Origin: Anaeroglomus sp964630775 | GTDB taxonomy: Bacteria; Planctomycetota; Phycisphaerae; Sedimentisphaerales; Anaerohalosphaeraceae | Length of the DNA: 64,000 nucleotides | Direction of reading: 5' to 3' | Assembly (NCBI GenBank): GCA_964630775.1 | Contig: CAZVYY010000009.1 | Location: 1 to 64,000 of the forward strand | Shown: positions 54,885-63,947 of the stretch, one piece after another | How the letters are laid out: each line of letters starts with the position of its first letter | Position numbering within the stretch: the stretch's first letter is position 1 | The notes under the pieces: generated by a model | The model's input: only the letters and a program-made list of their open reading frames with translations | Told to the model about the DNA's origin: nothing | The model's database searches: none | Translations under genes and position numbers: made by a program

Positions 54885-55049
54885 TGTCGCATATCTCCAC
54901 ATTTTGGATTTTAAGGTACTCTATGCTCTTAGACGGTTCAGGGAAAGCAATTTTTCCAAAATCATCCTGTTTTATCAGTCATTATATGAATACTGATTTT
55001 GGAGAAGCGGGGGCTGGTTTGATGGGGGCAAATGCGGTACAATCCCGGC

Positions 55050-56387
55050 ATGGCAGAATCGAAACATGACAGGCTGGAACGAATTCGGGAGCTGATCCGG
55101 GCATTTCCGACGGCGCCGGGGTTGTATTTTATGAAAGATGCAAGCGACCGGGTGCTGTATATCGGCAAGGCCAAGAATCTGCGCAGCCGGGCGGGGAGCT
55201 ATTTTCAGCCGTCGGCGAACCTGGCCGAAAGCCGGGGGCCGTGGATTGTGGAGATGGTTGATAAGACTGAGACGGTCGAGTATCTGCAGACGGCCAGCGA
55301 GGTCGATGCGATTTTGCAGGAAGCCCGCCTGATAAAGGATATTCATCCTCCGTATAATACGGACCTCAAGGACGCCAAGACGTTTCCCTATATTGAGATT
55401 CCCAGCCGGCAGGATTTTCCGGGGGTGTATATCACGCGGAATCCTGATGCGAAAAATCGGCTGTTTGGGCCGTTTACGGAGGTCAGTGACCTGCGGGCGG
55501 TGTTTGTGGTGCTGCAGAAAATCTTTCGTTTTCGCACCTGCCAGCTTGAGATTTCAGCATTGGATGAGAAACGCCGGTTTTTCCGCCCGTGTATCCTGTA
55601 TAACATTCGGCAGTGTTCGGCGCCGTGTGCGGACAAAATTTCCAAAGAAGATTACAAAAAGAGCATTGCCGAGCTGGTCGTGTTTTTGAAGTCCAAGCGC
55701 TCGGGGATTCTCAACGATTTCAAGAAGCAAATGGAAGCGGCCGCGGCCCGGCTGGATTTTGAGACGGCGGCGATGTACCGCGACCGGATTCGCCAGATCG
55801 AGAGCCTCGATAAGCGGGGCACCGCCGACCGGGATGTGCAGCCGGAGGCGTTTCGGACCGACCCGGCCGAAGCGCTGGAGACGCTGCAGGCGATGCTCAA
55901 AAGCGAACGGCCGATACGGATTATCGAGGGCTTTGATATTGCCCATCTGGCCGGGCAGGAGATGGTCGGCTCGATGGTACAGTTTATCGACGGCAAGCCG
56001 TTCAAGGATGGCTACCGGCGATTCAAGATCAAGACGGTCACGGGCGTGGATGATTACGCCTGTCTGCAGGAGGTGGTCGGCAGGCGGTACAAGCGGGCGG
56101 TCAACGGGGAGGAGTTGTGGCCGGACCTGGTGCTGATTGACGGCGGGCTGGGGCAGCTTCATGCGGTGCAGGAGGCGTTTGCGAAGTTGGGGGCAACGAC
56201 GCCGAACCTGATGTCACTGGCCAAACGGGAAGAAGAGCTGTTCATGGCCGGACGCGATAAGCCTATTCGCCTGTCGCGGACGTCGGCGGCATTGAAGCTG
56301 CTGCAGTATATCCGCGATGAGGCACATCGGTTTGCCCAGCATTATCACCATCTGCTGCGGAGTAAAAAGATGCTGGAAGAGCAGTAG
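55050..56387 (+). CDS. uvrC: UvrC excinuclease subunit without the C-terminal HhH domain
   Basis: A 445-residue homolog of UvrC, the nuclease of nucleotide excision repair that makes both incisions around a lesion. It has the GIY-YIG domain (about 15-95; GLYFMKDASDRVLYIGKAKN), the UVR motif (about 215-245) and the RNase H-like C-terminal nuclease domain with acidic residues in FDIAHL and LVLIDGG and the His of HRFAQHYHHLL. It stops right after this domain, about 150 residues earlier than typical UvrC (about 600), so the tandem helix-hairpin-helix DNA-binding domain is absent. No frameshift is visible after 56387. It may be a functional short form. Confidence 0.9.
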   Translation: MAESKHDRLERIRELIRAFPTAPGLYFMKDASDRVLYIGKAKNLRSRAGSYFQPSANLAESRGPWIVEMVDKTETVEYLQTASEVDAILQEARLIKDIHPPYNTDLKDAKTFPYIEIPSRQDFPGVYITRNPDAKNRLFGPFTEVSDLRAVFVVLQKIFRFRTCQLEISALDEKRRFFRPCILYNIRQCSAPCADKISKEDYKKSIAELVVFLKSKRSGILNDFKKQMEAAAARLDFETAAMYRDRIRQIESLDKRGTADRDVQPEAFRTDPAEALETLQAMLKSERPIRIIEGFDIAHLAGQEMVGSMVQFIDGKPFKDGYRRFKIKTVTGVDDYACLQEVVGRRYKRAVNGEELWPDLVLIDGGLGQLHAVQEAFAKLGATTPNLMSLAKREEELFMAGRDKPIRLSRTSAALKLLQYIRDEAHRFAQHYHHLLRSKKMLEEQ

Positions 56388-56434
56388 GGAGCGGAATCGA
56401 GAATATTGAATTGAGAATGAAGAATGAAGCGGAT

Positions 56435-56482
56435 TCGCCTTCGGCGAGGCTCAATGACCTCAAGCACGGAGGCTTGAGCTAC
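56435..56482 (+). repeat. REP-like palindromic element (copy 2)
   Basis: TCGCC-TTC-GGCGA (56435-56447) is followed by CTCAAGC-ACGGAG-GCTTGAG (56459-56478) and CTAC (56479-56482). The layout is the same as at 791-836, and 19 of the 20 hairpin bases are identical. It lies between uvrC and the fucosidase gene. Confidence 0.65.
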
Positions 56483-56562
56483 TATAAAAAGCGCGAAGGC
56501 GTGAGTTGTTCTGTGGCTGTGGCGAAACGGAAAATGATATTTCAGCGAAAGGTGCCAATCGT

Positions 56563-58293
56563 ATGAAAAAGCAAACCATTACAATGGTGTTGATTGCAGG
56601 CGTTATGGTGATGCAGATGCTGATTACGCCGCTTTGGGCACAAGAGGACAAATCCATGGAAAAAGAAACCGCACAGCAGCGCGATGCCCGCATGGCCTGG
56701 TGGCGGCAGGCGCGTTTCGGGATGTTTGTTCACTGGGGGCTGTACTCCGGCCTGGCGGGCACCTGGAAGGACAAGGCCGTCGGTACGCAGGGCGGCATGG
56801 AATGGATTCAGAATTATGTTGGCGCCGACACGTGGGAGTATGCCCACGAAGCGGTGCCGCGTTTTCAGCCCGAAAAAGATTTCGCGGTCGCATGGGCCCG
56901 GCTGGCAAAGCAGGCCGGCTGCCGCTATGTGGTCTTTACCACCAAGCACCATGAGGGATTTGCCCTGTTCGATTCCCAATACACGACCTACGATGCCAAA
57001 GATATGGTGGGGCGTGACCTCTGTGCCGAGATCGTCGATGCGGTGCGTGCCGAGGGGCTCAAGGTCGGCTTCTATCATTCCGTGATTGACTGGCATCATC
57101 CGCAGTACGACTATACCGCGGCCAACCAACTGCCGCATCCGCTTCGTGATAAACCTTCGCCCAACGGGCCGCGAAACCACGCGATCTACATTGACTACCT
57201 CCATCACCAGGCCGAAGAGCTGATGCGTCATTACGGCACGGTGGATATTATCTGGTGGGATTATTCCAAGAAAGGCAACGAAGGTCCGTTCTGGCGGGCG
57301 GATGAATTGATGGCGATGGTGCGAAAGCTCCAGCCCGGGATTATCTCGAACAATCGGCTTTATCATATTCCGGATATCGAAGCCACCGACTCGGTGGGTC
57401 GGCTCAAGACCTGGAATTACCAGCAGGGCGATTTTACCACGCCGGAGCAGACGATTCCCTCGACCGGTGTCGAAGGCGTGGACTGGGAGGTGTGCATGAC
57501 CCTGAACACCACGTGGGGGTATTCCGTGCATGACAAGGCCTGGAAGTCGGATGAAACGCTGATTCGGAATCTGGTGGATATTGTCTCCAAGGGCGGCAAC
57601 TATCTGCTCAATATCGGGCCTAAAGGGGATGGCTCGATTCCGGAAGAAAGCGTCAGGTCCATGCAGGCGATTGGCCGGTGGATGGATGTCAACAGCGAGG
57701 CGATTTACGACACCACTGCCAGCCCCTTCGAGGCGCCGGCATGGGGCCGCTATACCCGCAGGCCGGGTGTGATTTATGCGCATGTGTTTGACTGGCCCAA
57801 AGATGGGCGGCTGGCTGTGCCTGTCCGGAAGTCCCAGGTTAACGAAGTGTGTTTGCTGGCCGATGCAAAAACGCCCTTGAAAATCGAAGCCGACGGCGAA
57901 AGGGTGATTATCCACCTGCCCCAGCAGGCCCCGGATGCAAACGCCTCCGTCGTTAAAATCAGCTATCAGGAAAATAACGAACCACCGAGAAAAGAGTCGT
58001 TTAAGGTTCAGGATATAAACAAAGAACCTATCGACCTTTTAACCATTCCACAGGACCATTATAATGATTATATCGGAAAAAAGGTGAGGATTACAGGGGT
58101 TGTAAAATTTGGTTCCAAAGGTGGACCGGTTATTGCAGATGTTAACGGGGGTATTTGGGATATTGGGAGTTATAATTTATCTGAAGAAAATTATGCTAAC
58201 AAGGAAGTGACCCTGACAGGGATTTTAGGGTACATAGGAGAAACACCATATGCACAGGTCAGGGTGGGGTATTTTATTCAAAGCATAAAATAG
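56563..58293 (+). CDS. GH29 alpha-L-fucosidase with a C-terminal OB-like domain
   Basis: A 576-residue secreted enzyme with a signal peptide (about 1-27). The GH29 barrel begins WWRQARFGMFVHWGLYSGLAG and includes FTTKHHEGFALFDS. The nucleophile is Asp233 in IIWWDYSKK. A short beta-sandwich follows (about 400-470). The last 90 residues (from about 485) form an extra domain that looks like an OB fold (KKVRITGVVKFGS, KEVTLTGILGYIG). Its coding sequence is notably AT-rich compared with the rest of the gene, suggesting separate origin. GH29 releases fucose from glycans. ATG 56563 has AAAGG upstream; the upstream frame is open but contains repeat sequence. Confidence 0.88.
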   Translation: MKKQTITMVLIAGVMVMQMLITPLWAQEDKSMEKETAQQRDARMAWWRQARFGMFVHWGLYSGLAGTWKDKAVGTQGGMEWIQNYVGADTWEYAHEAVPRFQPEKDFAVAWARLAKQAGCRYVVFTTKHHEGFALFDSQYTTYDAKDMVGRDLCAEIVDAVRAEGLKVGFYHSVIDWHHPQYDYTAANQLPHPLRDKPSPNGPRNHAIYIDYLHHQAEELMRHYGTVDIIWWDYSKKGNEGPFWRADELMAMVRKLQPGIISNNRLYHIPDIEATDSVGRLKTWNYQQGDFTTPEQTIPSTGVEGVDWEVCMTLNTTWGYSVHDKAWKSDETLIRNLVDIVSKGGNYLLNIGPKGDGSIPEESVRSMQAIGRWMDVNSEAIYDTTASPFEAPAWGRYTRRPGVIYAHVFDWPKDGRLAVPVRKSQVNEVCLLADAKTPLKIEADGERVIIHLPQQAPDANASVVKISYQENNEPPRKESFKVQDINKEPIDLLTIPQDHYNDYIGKKVRITGVVKFGSKGGPVIADVNGGIWDIGSYNLSEENYANKEVTLTGILGYIGETPYAQVRVGYFIQSIK

Positions 58294-58381
58294 GTATTAT
58301 GCCCGGCGATCGGCATAGAAAAAACAGGTCTTTTGACGTACAGGCAGAAAAAGCAGGCGTGATAAAGTATGCAGCGGAAAC

Positions 58382-58450
58382 GTAGCTGAAGCTTCCAGCT
58401 TCAGACTTCAGAGGGAGTCAGAAAAACCGAAGCAGGGATGCTTCGGCTAC
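58382..58450. repeat. Inverted pair of REP-like palindromes (copies 3 and 4)
   Basis: On the minus strand, CTGAAGC-TGGAA-GCTTCAG-CTAC spans 58404-58382. On the plus strand, CCGAAGC-AGGGAT-GCTTCGG-CTAC spans 58427-58450. The two face each other 22 bases apart. Stems differ from copies 1 and 2 but covary, while the AAGC/GCTT core and the GCTAC flank are kept. Confidence 0.65.
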
Positions 58451-58564
58451 GTTAGAAAATGAAATAACGAAAACAGTGCCAGTTGCTATTTGTTTTGCGT
58501 TTTATGCTCATGATGGGTTCCTTCCTTCATCTTCCCTGATCGTGCTCAGCTCCGTGTATCGAGG

Positions 58565-59518
58565 TTATAACTCTGTGATTTCGACTTGCAATGAGTCCCG
58601 GGCTGCGGGCCAGGGGGCGGTCTGGAGGAGGCCGAAGGCTCGGGCGGAGGCGGCTTTGAGGGCGGTCTGGAGGGCCGGGCCGAGGTCGCTGCCCTGTGCG
58701 GATTCGGCGAGGAAGCCGGCCAGCAGGGTATCGCCGCAGCCGACGGTATTGACGACCCGGGCCGGAGGGTTGACGATGCGGCCCGAGCAGGCCTTGTCCT
58801 GGGTGACGGCGATGGCGCCCCGGGCACCGCGGCTGACTAAAACGATGCGAACCTGCCGGCACAGGGTGCGGGCAGCCTCCATGATATCCGGCTCCGTATC
58901 GGGGATGGATTCGTCCAGCAGTTCCCGCAGTTCGTCGAGATTGGGCTTGATCAGTTCGAGTCCGCCTTGCCGGACGGCTTTTTTCAGGGCCGGGCCGCTG
59001 GTGTCCAGAACGATGTAAGCCCCGCGGCTGCGCAGGCGGGCGACAATGGACAGGCATTCATCCAGCAGGGCACCCTGCGGCAAAGAGCCGGCCAGCGCGA
59101 CGAGGCTGCCGGGCCGGACGAGGGTATCGAGGTCGTCGGCCAGCGACCGCAGCGAGGCGGCGTTAGCCAGCGTATCGGGGGCGCGAAGATGGCTTTCCTG
59201 TCCCGAGCGGGTATCGATGAGGGTGATATTGTGGCGGGTGGTGCCGGGGGCGGCGGTCAGGCGAATCTCCACCCGGGGCTTGAGCGGCTCGACAGCGGCA
59301 AGCATCTGCTGGAAGTCGGCCTGTCCCCACAGGCCCGCGGCGATACTGGGGATATCCATCCAGGCCAGTGCCGAGGAGATATTCATCGCTTTGCCGGCAC
59401 AGGTCAGGGTCTGCGAGTCGATTTTCTGATGTTCGCCCCAGACAAAGCCATCCACCCGGCAGGTGACATCCCATGCTGGGCAGATACCGACGGTAATGAT
59501 GGTTTTAGGTTCGGCCAT
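58565..59518 (-). CDS. PfkB-family carbohydrate kinase, 1-phosphofructokinase/tagatose-6-P kinase-like
   Basis: A 317-residue sugar kinase of the PfkB family. The N-terminal segment ITVGICPAWDVTCRV and the motif AGKAMNISSALAWM fit the 1-phosphofructokinase/tagatose-6-phosphate kinase (FruK/LacC) branch. The C-terminal signature VNTVGCGDTLLAGFL holds the catalytic base Asp in GCGD (the family usually has GAGD). Substrates of this branch are keto-hexose phosphates, so it may process sugars released by nearby glycosidases; this is an inference. It is transcribed convergent with the GH29 gene and divergent from the C10 protease gene. Confidence 0.85.
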   Translation of the reverse strand: MAEPKTIITVGICPAWDVTCRVDGFVWGEHQKIDSQTLTCAGKAMNISSALAWMDIPSIAAGLWGQADFQQMLAAVEPLKPRVEIRLTAAPGTTRHNITLIDTRSGQESHLRAPDTLANAASLRSLADDLDTLVRPGSLVALAGSLPQGALLDECLSIVARLRSRGAYIVLDTSGPALKKAVRQGGLELIKPNLDELRELLDESIPDTEPDIMEAARTLCRQVRIVLVSRGARGAIAVTQDKACSGRIVNPPARVVNTVGCGDTLLAGFLAESAQGSDLGPALQTALKAASARAFGLLQTAPWPAARDSLQVEITEL

Positions 59519-59752
59519 GGTTGTCCACCGTGTTCGAAATCGATTTCATACAGTTGTTAACGGAAAACAGTTAAATTTGAGCAGAAAAGACCGAAATTGA
59601 CAAGAAAAAAGCGATTTAAAGAGGCAAAAAGTCGGGTGCCGGCGGCAGGCATCCAAATTCGATTGAATCGGGATGTGAAATTGGGTATAATTTCATCCGT
59701 ATCTATGCGGCATATCCAAATAAAGAAGGTTTACGATAAAGCGGAGGGTAGT

Positions 59753-62350
59753 GTGAGACAGATAGGATTATTCATAGGATGGGTGTTTTGCTGTGCGGCG
59801 TGGGCCGGGCCGGTCGAGCAATCGCAGGTGGAACTTGCGGCCCGAGGATGGCTCAGGGGCAATCCCGCCCCGATGGAACAGTATGTAAGCCAGCAAACCA
59901 GTCAGGTTAAATCCTATTCAGACCCAGAGGGTCGGATTCTCTATTACGTCGTCGAAATGGAACCGCAGGGATTTGTGGTGCTTTCGTCGGATGATGCGAT
60001 TGAACCGGTGATTGCCTTTTCGGAGACGGGGCGATTTATGGATGCCCCGGATAATCCGCTGGTCGTTCTGCTGCGGCAGGATATGCAGGAACGGCTTGCG
60101 TGTGTACGTGTGGCGGCATTGGCGGGGGATGCTGACAGCAATTCAGTGCAGCAAGAAGATACGCGAGCGGCCAATAAAGATTTATGGCGGCGATTAATTG
60201 GCTCCGCGGCGGCCACGGCTGAACAGGGGGAAATTCAAGCGGCCGGGATGACCTCGGTCAGTGATGTCCGTGTGGCACCGCTGCTGCAGGTCAAATGGGG
60301 GCAGGACGAAGTGGACGGGCAGCCCTGTTATAATTACTATACACCCAACCAATATCCGACGGGCTGTGTGGCGACAGCGATGGCGCAGTTGATGCGGCAT
60401 TATGCATGGCCGACGGCGGGTATTGGGGTGCATTCGTTCAAGATCCATGTCAATGATGTAGAGCAGTATTGGAACACCCGGGGCGGCGATGGGGCGGGCG
60501 GTCCGTATAGCTGGAACGAGATGCCGTATGATCCACTGGCCGGGGGATTAACATTGACCCAGCGGCAGGCCATCGGGGCGTTGTGTTACGATGCGGGCTT
60601 ATCGGTCGGGATGGGCTATACGCCGACCGGTTCGGGTGCCGGCGTGGGGTCTGCCAATGATGCTCTGAAAAATACATTCGGCTACAGCAACAGTATTTTC
60701 AGCAACAGTTTTTCGTCCGCCGGGGATGCGGGATTGTGGGGGATGGTCAATGCCGATCTGGATGCAGCATTGCCGGTGCTTTTGGGAATCAGCGGCCCGG
60801 GAGTCGGCCATGCCGTCGTGGTCGATGGATACGGCTACAACTCCGGCCTGATGTATCATCATTTGAATATGGGCTGGGGCGGGCTGGACAATGCCTGGTA
60901 TCAATTGCCGAATTTCACCGCGGGCTATACGTTCAACGCGATGACCGATTGTGTGTATAATATCTATGTCAGCGGGACCGGCGAAATCATCAGCGGGCGG
61001 ATTACCAGCATGGCCGGGCTGCCACTGGAAGGGGTTACGGTAACGGCCTATCAGGGGGCGACTGCGGTCAAGCAGACAACCACCAACAGCCGGGGCGTTT
61101 TCGCCCTGAAAAATCTGGCGTCCAATACCTCTTTCCGTATTTCGGCGGTCAAGAGCGGCTATGCCTTTGCGGATAAAACGGCCTCGACGGGTAAATCGCA
61201 GGACTGGAACGCGGCCAGCGGCAATATCTGGGGGATTTCCTTTGTGGCGACCAATGCCACGCCGCCGACGGTGATGGATGCGACGGTGGATTGCACTTCA
61301 ATGAATCCCGTGACAATCGAGCTTGAGGCACTGGACGACCACCAGCACAGCCCGCCGGACAAATTGACGTATATCATTGTGTCGCTGCCGGAGCACGGAT
61401 TTTTGAGTCAGCCGGGCTATGGATCGATTACGACATCGCCATGGCCGCTGGCGGCAGGTGCCAACTCAGTGGTTTATACGCCGTGTCCCTATTATGGCGG
61501 GCAGGATATTTTTACCTTTAAGGCCAACGACGGCGGCGTCAGTCCAACCGGCGGAGACTCCAATATCGCCGCGGTAACGCTCAATGTCGATAATACCGTA
61601 ACCGCCGGGTTCGGCACCGACAGCAATATTGGCACCAATACCATGATTAATACCACCTGTTATGCGGCGCGGTCGCAGGCGCTGTATCTGAACAGCGATA
61701 TTGGTGCCTCAAAGTATATCACGGACCTTGCGGTCTATTTTTTCTCCACGCCGATTACACTGGATGAATGGACCATTCGGATGCAGCATACGACGATGTC
61801 CTATTACGAAGATGTAGTGTCGGATTTCCTGACCACCGGCTGGACGATGGTCTATCAGGGTGATGTGACGGTGACAGCGGAGGGATGGTACAACTTCCAT
61901 TTCCAGACGCCATTTCTGTATGACGGCGTAAACAATCTGCTGATTGATTTCAGTTTCAGCAATACAGAGATTTCGGGGGATACGGGCTTGTATTTATTCC
62001 ATGATGTGCAGGATTCGCGGGTCACGACCATTGTGACCGAGAATCCTCAGCATACCAGTCCGCTGACGTGGGATTTCTGGTATAATGGTGGTTATTATTA
62101 CGGCGGCGGATGGCTGCCTTCGATTCAACTGATCGGCACGCTGCCCATTCAGCCGATGGTCGGCGATTTCGATGCAAGCTGCGATGTGAAGCTGCCGGAT
62201 TTGATGCTGTTATCCGCGGCGTGGATGAGCCGGCAGGGGCAGGCCCATTACAATCCGGCCTGCGACATCTCTGCTCCGAAGAATCAGGCGGTGGACATCG
62301 GTGATCTGGCGGTGTTTGCAAATCACTGGATGGATATCTATGCGTTCTGA
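59753..62350 (+). CDS. Secreted C10 (streptopain-like) cysteine protease with dockerin-like end
   Basis: An 865-residue secreted protein with a signal peptide (about 1-19). A propeptide (about 20-165) precedes the C10 peptidase domain (about 165-405), with catalytic Cys205 in PTGCVATAMAQL and His353 in GVGHAVVVDGYG, and the conserved NMGWGG. Then come a carboxypeptidase-regulatory-like beta domain (about 410-500), a cadherin-like segment (about 515-615), another beta-sandwich (about 620-795) and a two-repeat dockerin-like end (CDVKLPDLMLLSAAW and AVDIGDLAVFANHWMD). GTG 59753 is chosen because GGAGGG lies 4 bases upstream and the signal peptide starts there; upstream ATG codons at 59597 and 59705 are in frame. 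It ends 1 base from the convergent sulfatase gene. Confidence 0.82.
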   Translation: MRQIGLFIGWVFCCAAWAGPVEQSQVELAARGWLRGNPAPMEQYVSQQTSQVKSYSDPEGRILYYVVEMEPQGFVVLSSDDAIEPVIAFSETGRFMDAPDNPLVVLLRQDMQERLACVRVAALAGDADSNSVQQEDTRAANKDLWRRLIGSAAATAEQGEIQAAGMTSVSDVRVAPLLQVKWGQDEVDGQPCYNYYTPNQYPTGCVATAMAQLMRHYAWPTAGIGVHSFKIHVNDVEQYWNTRGGDGAGGPYSWNEMPYDPLAGGLTLTQRQAIGALCYDAGLSVGMGYTPTGSGAGVGSANDALKNTFGYSNSIFSNSFSSAGDAGLWGMVNADLDAALPVLLGISGPGVGHAVVVDGYGYNSGLMYHHLNMGWGGLDNAWYQLPNFTAGYTFNAMTDCVYNIYVSGTGEIISGRITSMAGLPLEGVTVTAYQGATAVKQTTTNSRGVFALKNLASNTSFRISAVKSGYAFADKTASTGKSQDWNAASGNIWGISFVATNATPPTVMDATVDCTSMNPVTIELEALDDHQHSPPDKLTYIIVSLPEHGFLSQPGYGSITTSPWPLAAGANSVVYTPCPYYGGQDIFTFKANDGGVSPTGGDSNIAAVTLNVDNTVTAGFGTDSNIGTNTMINTTCYAARSQALYLNSDIGASKYITDLAVYFFSTPITLDEWTIRMQHTTMSYYEDVVSDFLTTGWTMVYQGDVTVTAEGWYNFHFQTPFLYDGVNNLLIDFSFSNTEISGDTGLYLFHDVQDSRVTTIVTENPQHTSPLTWDFWYNGGYYYGGGWLPSIQLIGTLPIQPMVGDFDASCDVKLPDLMLLSAAWMSRQGQAHYNPACDISAPKNQAVDIGDLAVFANHWMDIYAF

Positions 62351-63835
62351 TTATTTGGGTGTTTCTTTTTTGGGCTGAGGCGGGACGAACTCCGGCTCAT
62401 TGCGGGACGGCAGCCAGAGGGCCAGTTGGTCCTTGATGGGCCGATATTGTTCACGCGGGATCAGGTTGGTCCATTCGTTGGGATCGGCGGTGTGGTCGTA
62501 CAATTCCTCGCTGCCGTCGGAGTAGCGAATATAGCGGTAGCGGGAATCCCGGACGGCATGGTTGTTATAGCGGGCAGTCATCAGGACCGGATAGTTCCAT
62601 TCCTTATCGGGATTGTCCAGCAGCGGCACCAGGCTGCGTCCGTCGATGTCCTTGCGGGAGGGGGTTTCGGCCAGTTCCATCAGTGTCGCGTGAATATCCA
62701 GCAGGCTGACCGGTTGGCTGCACCGGCTGCCTTCACTGGTCAGGCCCGGAGCGACGACCATCAGCGGCGTATGCGTGGCCGCTTCCCACAGCGTGTTTTT
62801 TTCAAGATGATCTTTTTCGCCCAGATGAAAACCGTGGTCGCCGCACAGGACGATGATGGTGTCGTTTTTATACGGGCCGGCTTCCAGGGCATCCAGAACC
62901 TGCCCGACACACGCATCGGCAAAAGACACACTGGCCATATAGCCCTGAATAGCGTTATTCCATAGCCCGTTATCTCGAATAAGGCGAAAGTCCGAGCCGC
63001 CGGCCAATCGTCGTCCGGCCATCGGGATATCGTCGAGGTCGTCCCGGCGGTAGGGCGGGGTGACGATTTTGTCAGCCGGGTGTATATCGAAATACGCCGA
63101 CGGCACATACCACGGCAAATGCGGACGGAAGAATCCGCAGGTCAGGAAAAAGGGTTTATTGTGTTTTTCCTGCAGGAGTTTGCCGGCCAGTTGGGCGGTC
63201 TTCCAGTCTTCGGTTTTGCTGGCATCCACCTCCAGCGGCGCCCAATCAATGGCAGAGTTATAATACGAACTGCTGAATTTGCCGTTGAGCCGGTGGGCGA
63301 ATTGTTTTTCCTTGGCCGGGGCGGGGGTGCCGCATCGCTGCTGATACATCACGTCCCACGATTGAGGGTCGGCAAACTTGCCCTGCGGCAGGTGAAAGAC
63401 CTTGCCGCCGGTCAGGGTCTTGTAGCCATTTTTCCGCAGATATTGCGGCAGGGTAAGGCGTTCTTTCAGGTCGGGTTTGTCCCGAAAACAGACATTGTTT
63501 TCATAAATGCCGCTGCTGGAAGGGCGCAGGCCGGTCATGATGGCGGTCCGGCCGGGATTGCACTGCGGAGCGGGGCTGTAGGCGCGTTCAAAGACGATAC
63601 CCATTTGGGCCAGCCGCATCAGGTTGGGGGTTCTGGCCTGCGGGTGGCCAGCCAAAGGCTCGATCCAGGTGTTCAGTTCGTCGATGAAAATCATCAGGAT
63701 ATTCAGTTTTTTCGCGGGAGTGGCGGTAAATCGGCCAAGCATCTGGACATCACGGGCAGACTCCGGCATCGCCGCGGCAAAAGCGCCCGCGGCAGTCCAT
63801 TTCAAGAAATTTCTGCGATTCAGATTCAAGGCCAT
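62351..63835 (-). CDS. Tat-exported sulfatase, iduronate-2-sulfatase-like
   Basis: A 494-residue type I sulfatase. The N-terminus carries a Tat signal (NRRNFLKWTAAGAFAAA). The formylglycine motif is CNPGR with Cys92, to be converted to formylglycine by a sulfatase-modifying enzyme not seen in this window. Metal-ligand regions are ILMIFIDELN and IIVLCGDHGFHLGEKDH. The layout is closest to iduronate-2-sulfatase-like members. It removes sulfate esters from polysaccharides in the periplasm or outside. It lies beside the C10 protease and near the fucosidase, which fits use of sulfated fucose-containing glycans. Confidence 0.9.
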   Translation of the reverse strand: MALNLNRRNFLKWTAAGAFAAAMPESARDVQMLGRFTATPAKKLNILMIFIDELNTWIEPLAGHPQARTPNLMRLAQMGIVFERAYSPAPQCNPGRTAIMTGLRPSSSGIYENNVCFRDKPDLKERLTLPQYLRKNGYKTLTGGKVFHLPQGKFADPQSWDVMYQQRCGTPAPAKEKQFAHRLNGKFSSSYYNSAIDWAPLEVDASKTEDWKTAQLAGKLLQEKHNKPFFLTCGFFRPHLPWYVPSAYFDIHPADKIVTPPYRRDDLDDIPMAGRRLAGGSDFRLIRDNGLWNNAIQGYMASVSFADACVGQVLDALEAGPYKNDTIIVLCGDHGFHLGEKDHLEKNTLWEAATHTPLMVVAPGLTSEGSRCSQPVSLLDIHATLMELAETPSRKDIDGRSLVPLLDNPDKEWNYPVLMTARYNNHAVRDSRYRYIRYSDGSEELYDHTADPNEWTNLIPREQYRPIKDQLALWLPSRNEPEFVPPQPKKETPK

Positions 63836-63947
63836 ACATCCCTCAACTGCTTGTCCTGTAAATATAGATGACTCGTCGGGGGTTTAAATATACGGAAATC
63901 TGAGAAAAACGCCAGTATTTTATGTCTTTGTGGATCGGAAACCGGAC

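Noticed and set aside
56542..57915. Minus-strand ORF of 457 codons
   Set aside because: It is antisense to the GH29 gene, rich in His, Arg and Pro as expected for a shadow of a GC-rich gene.
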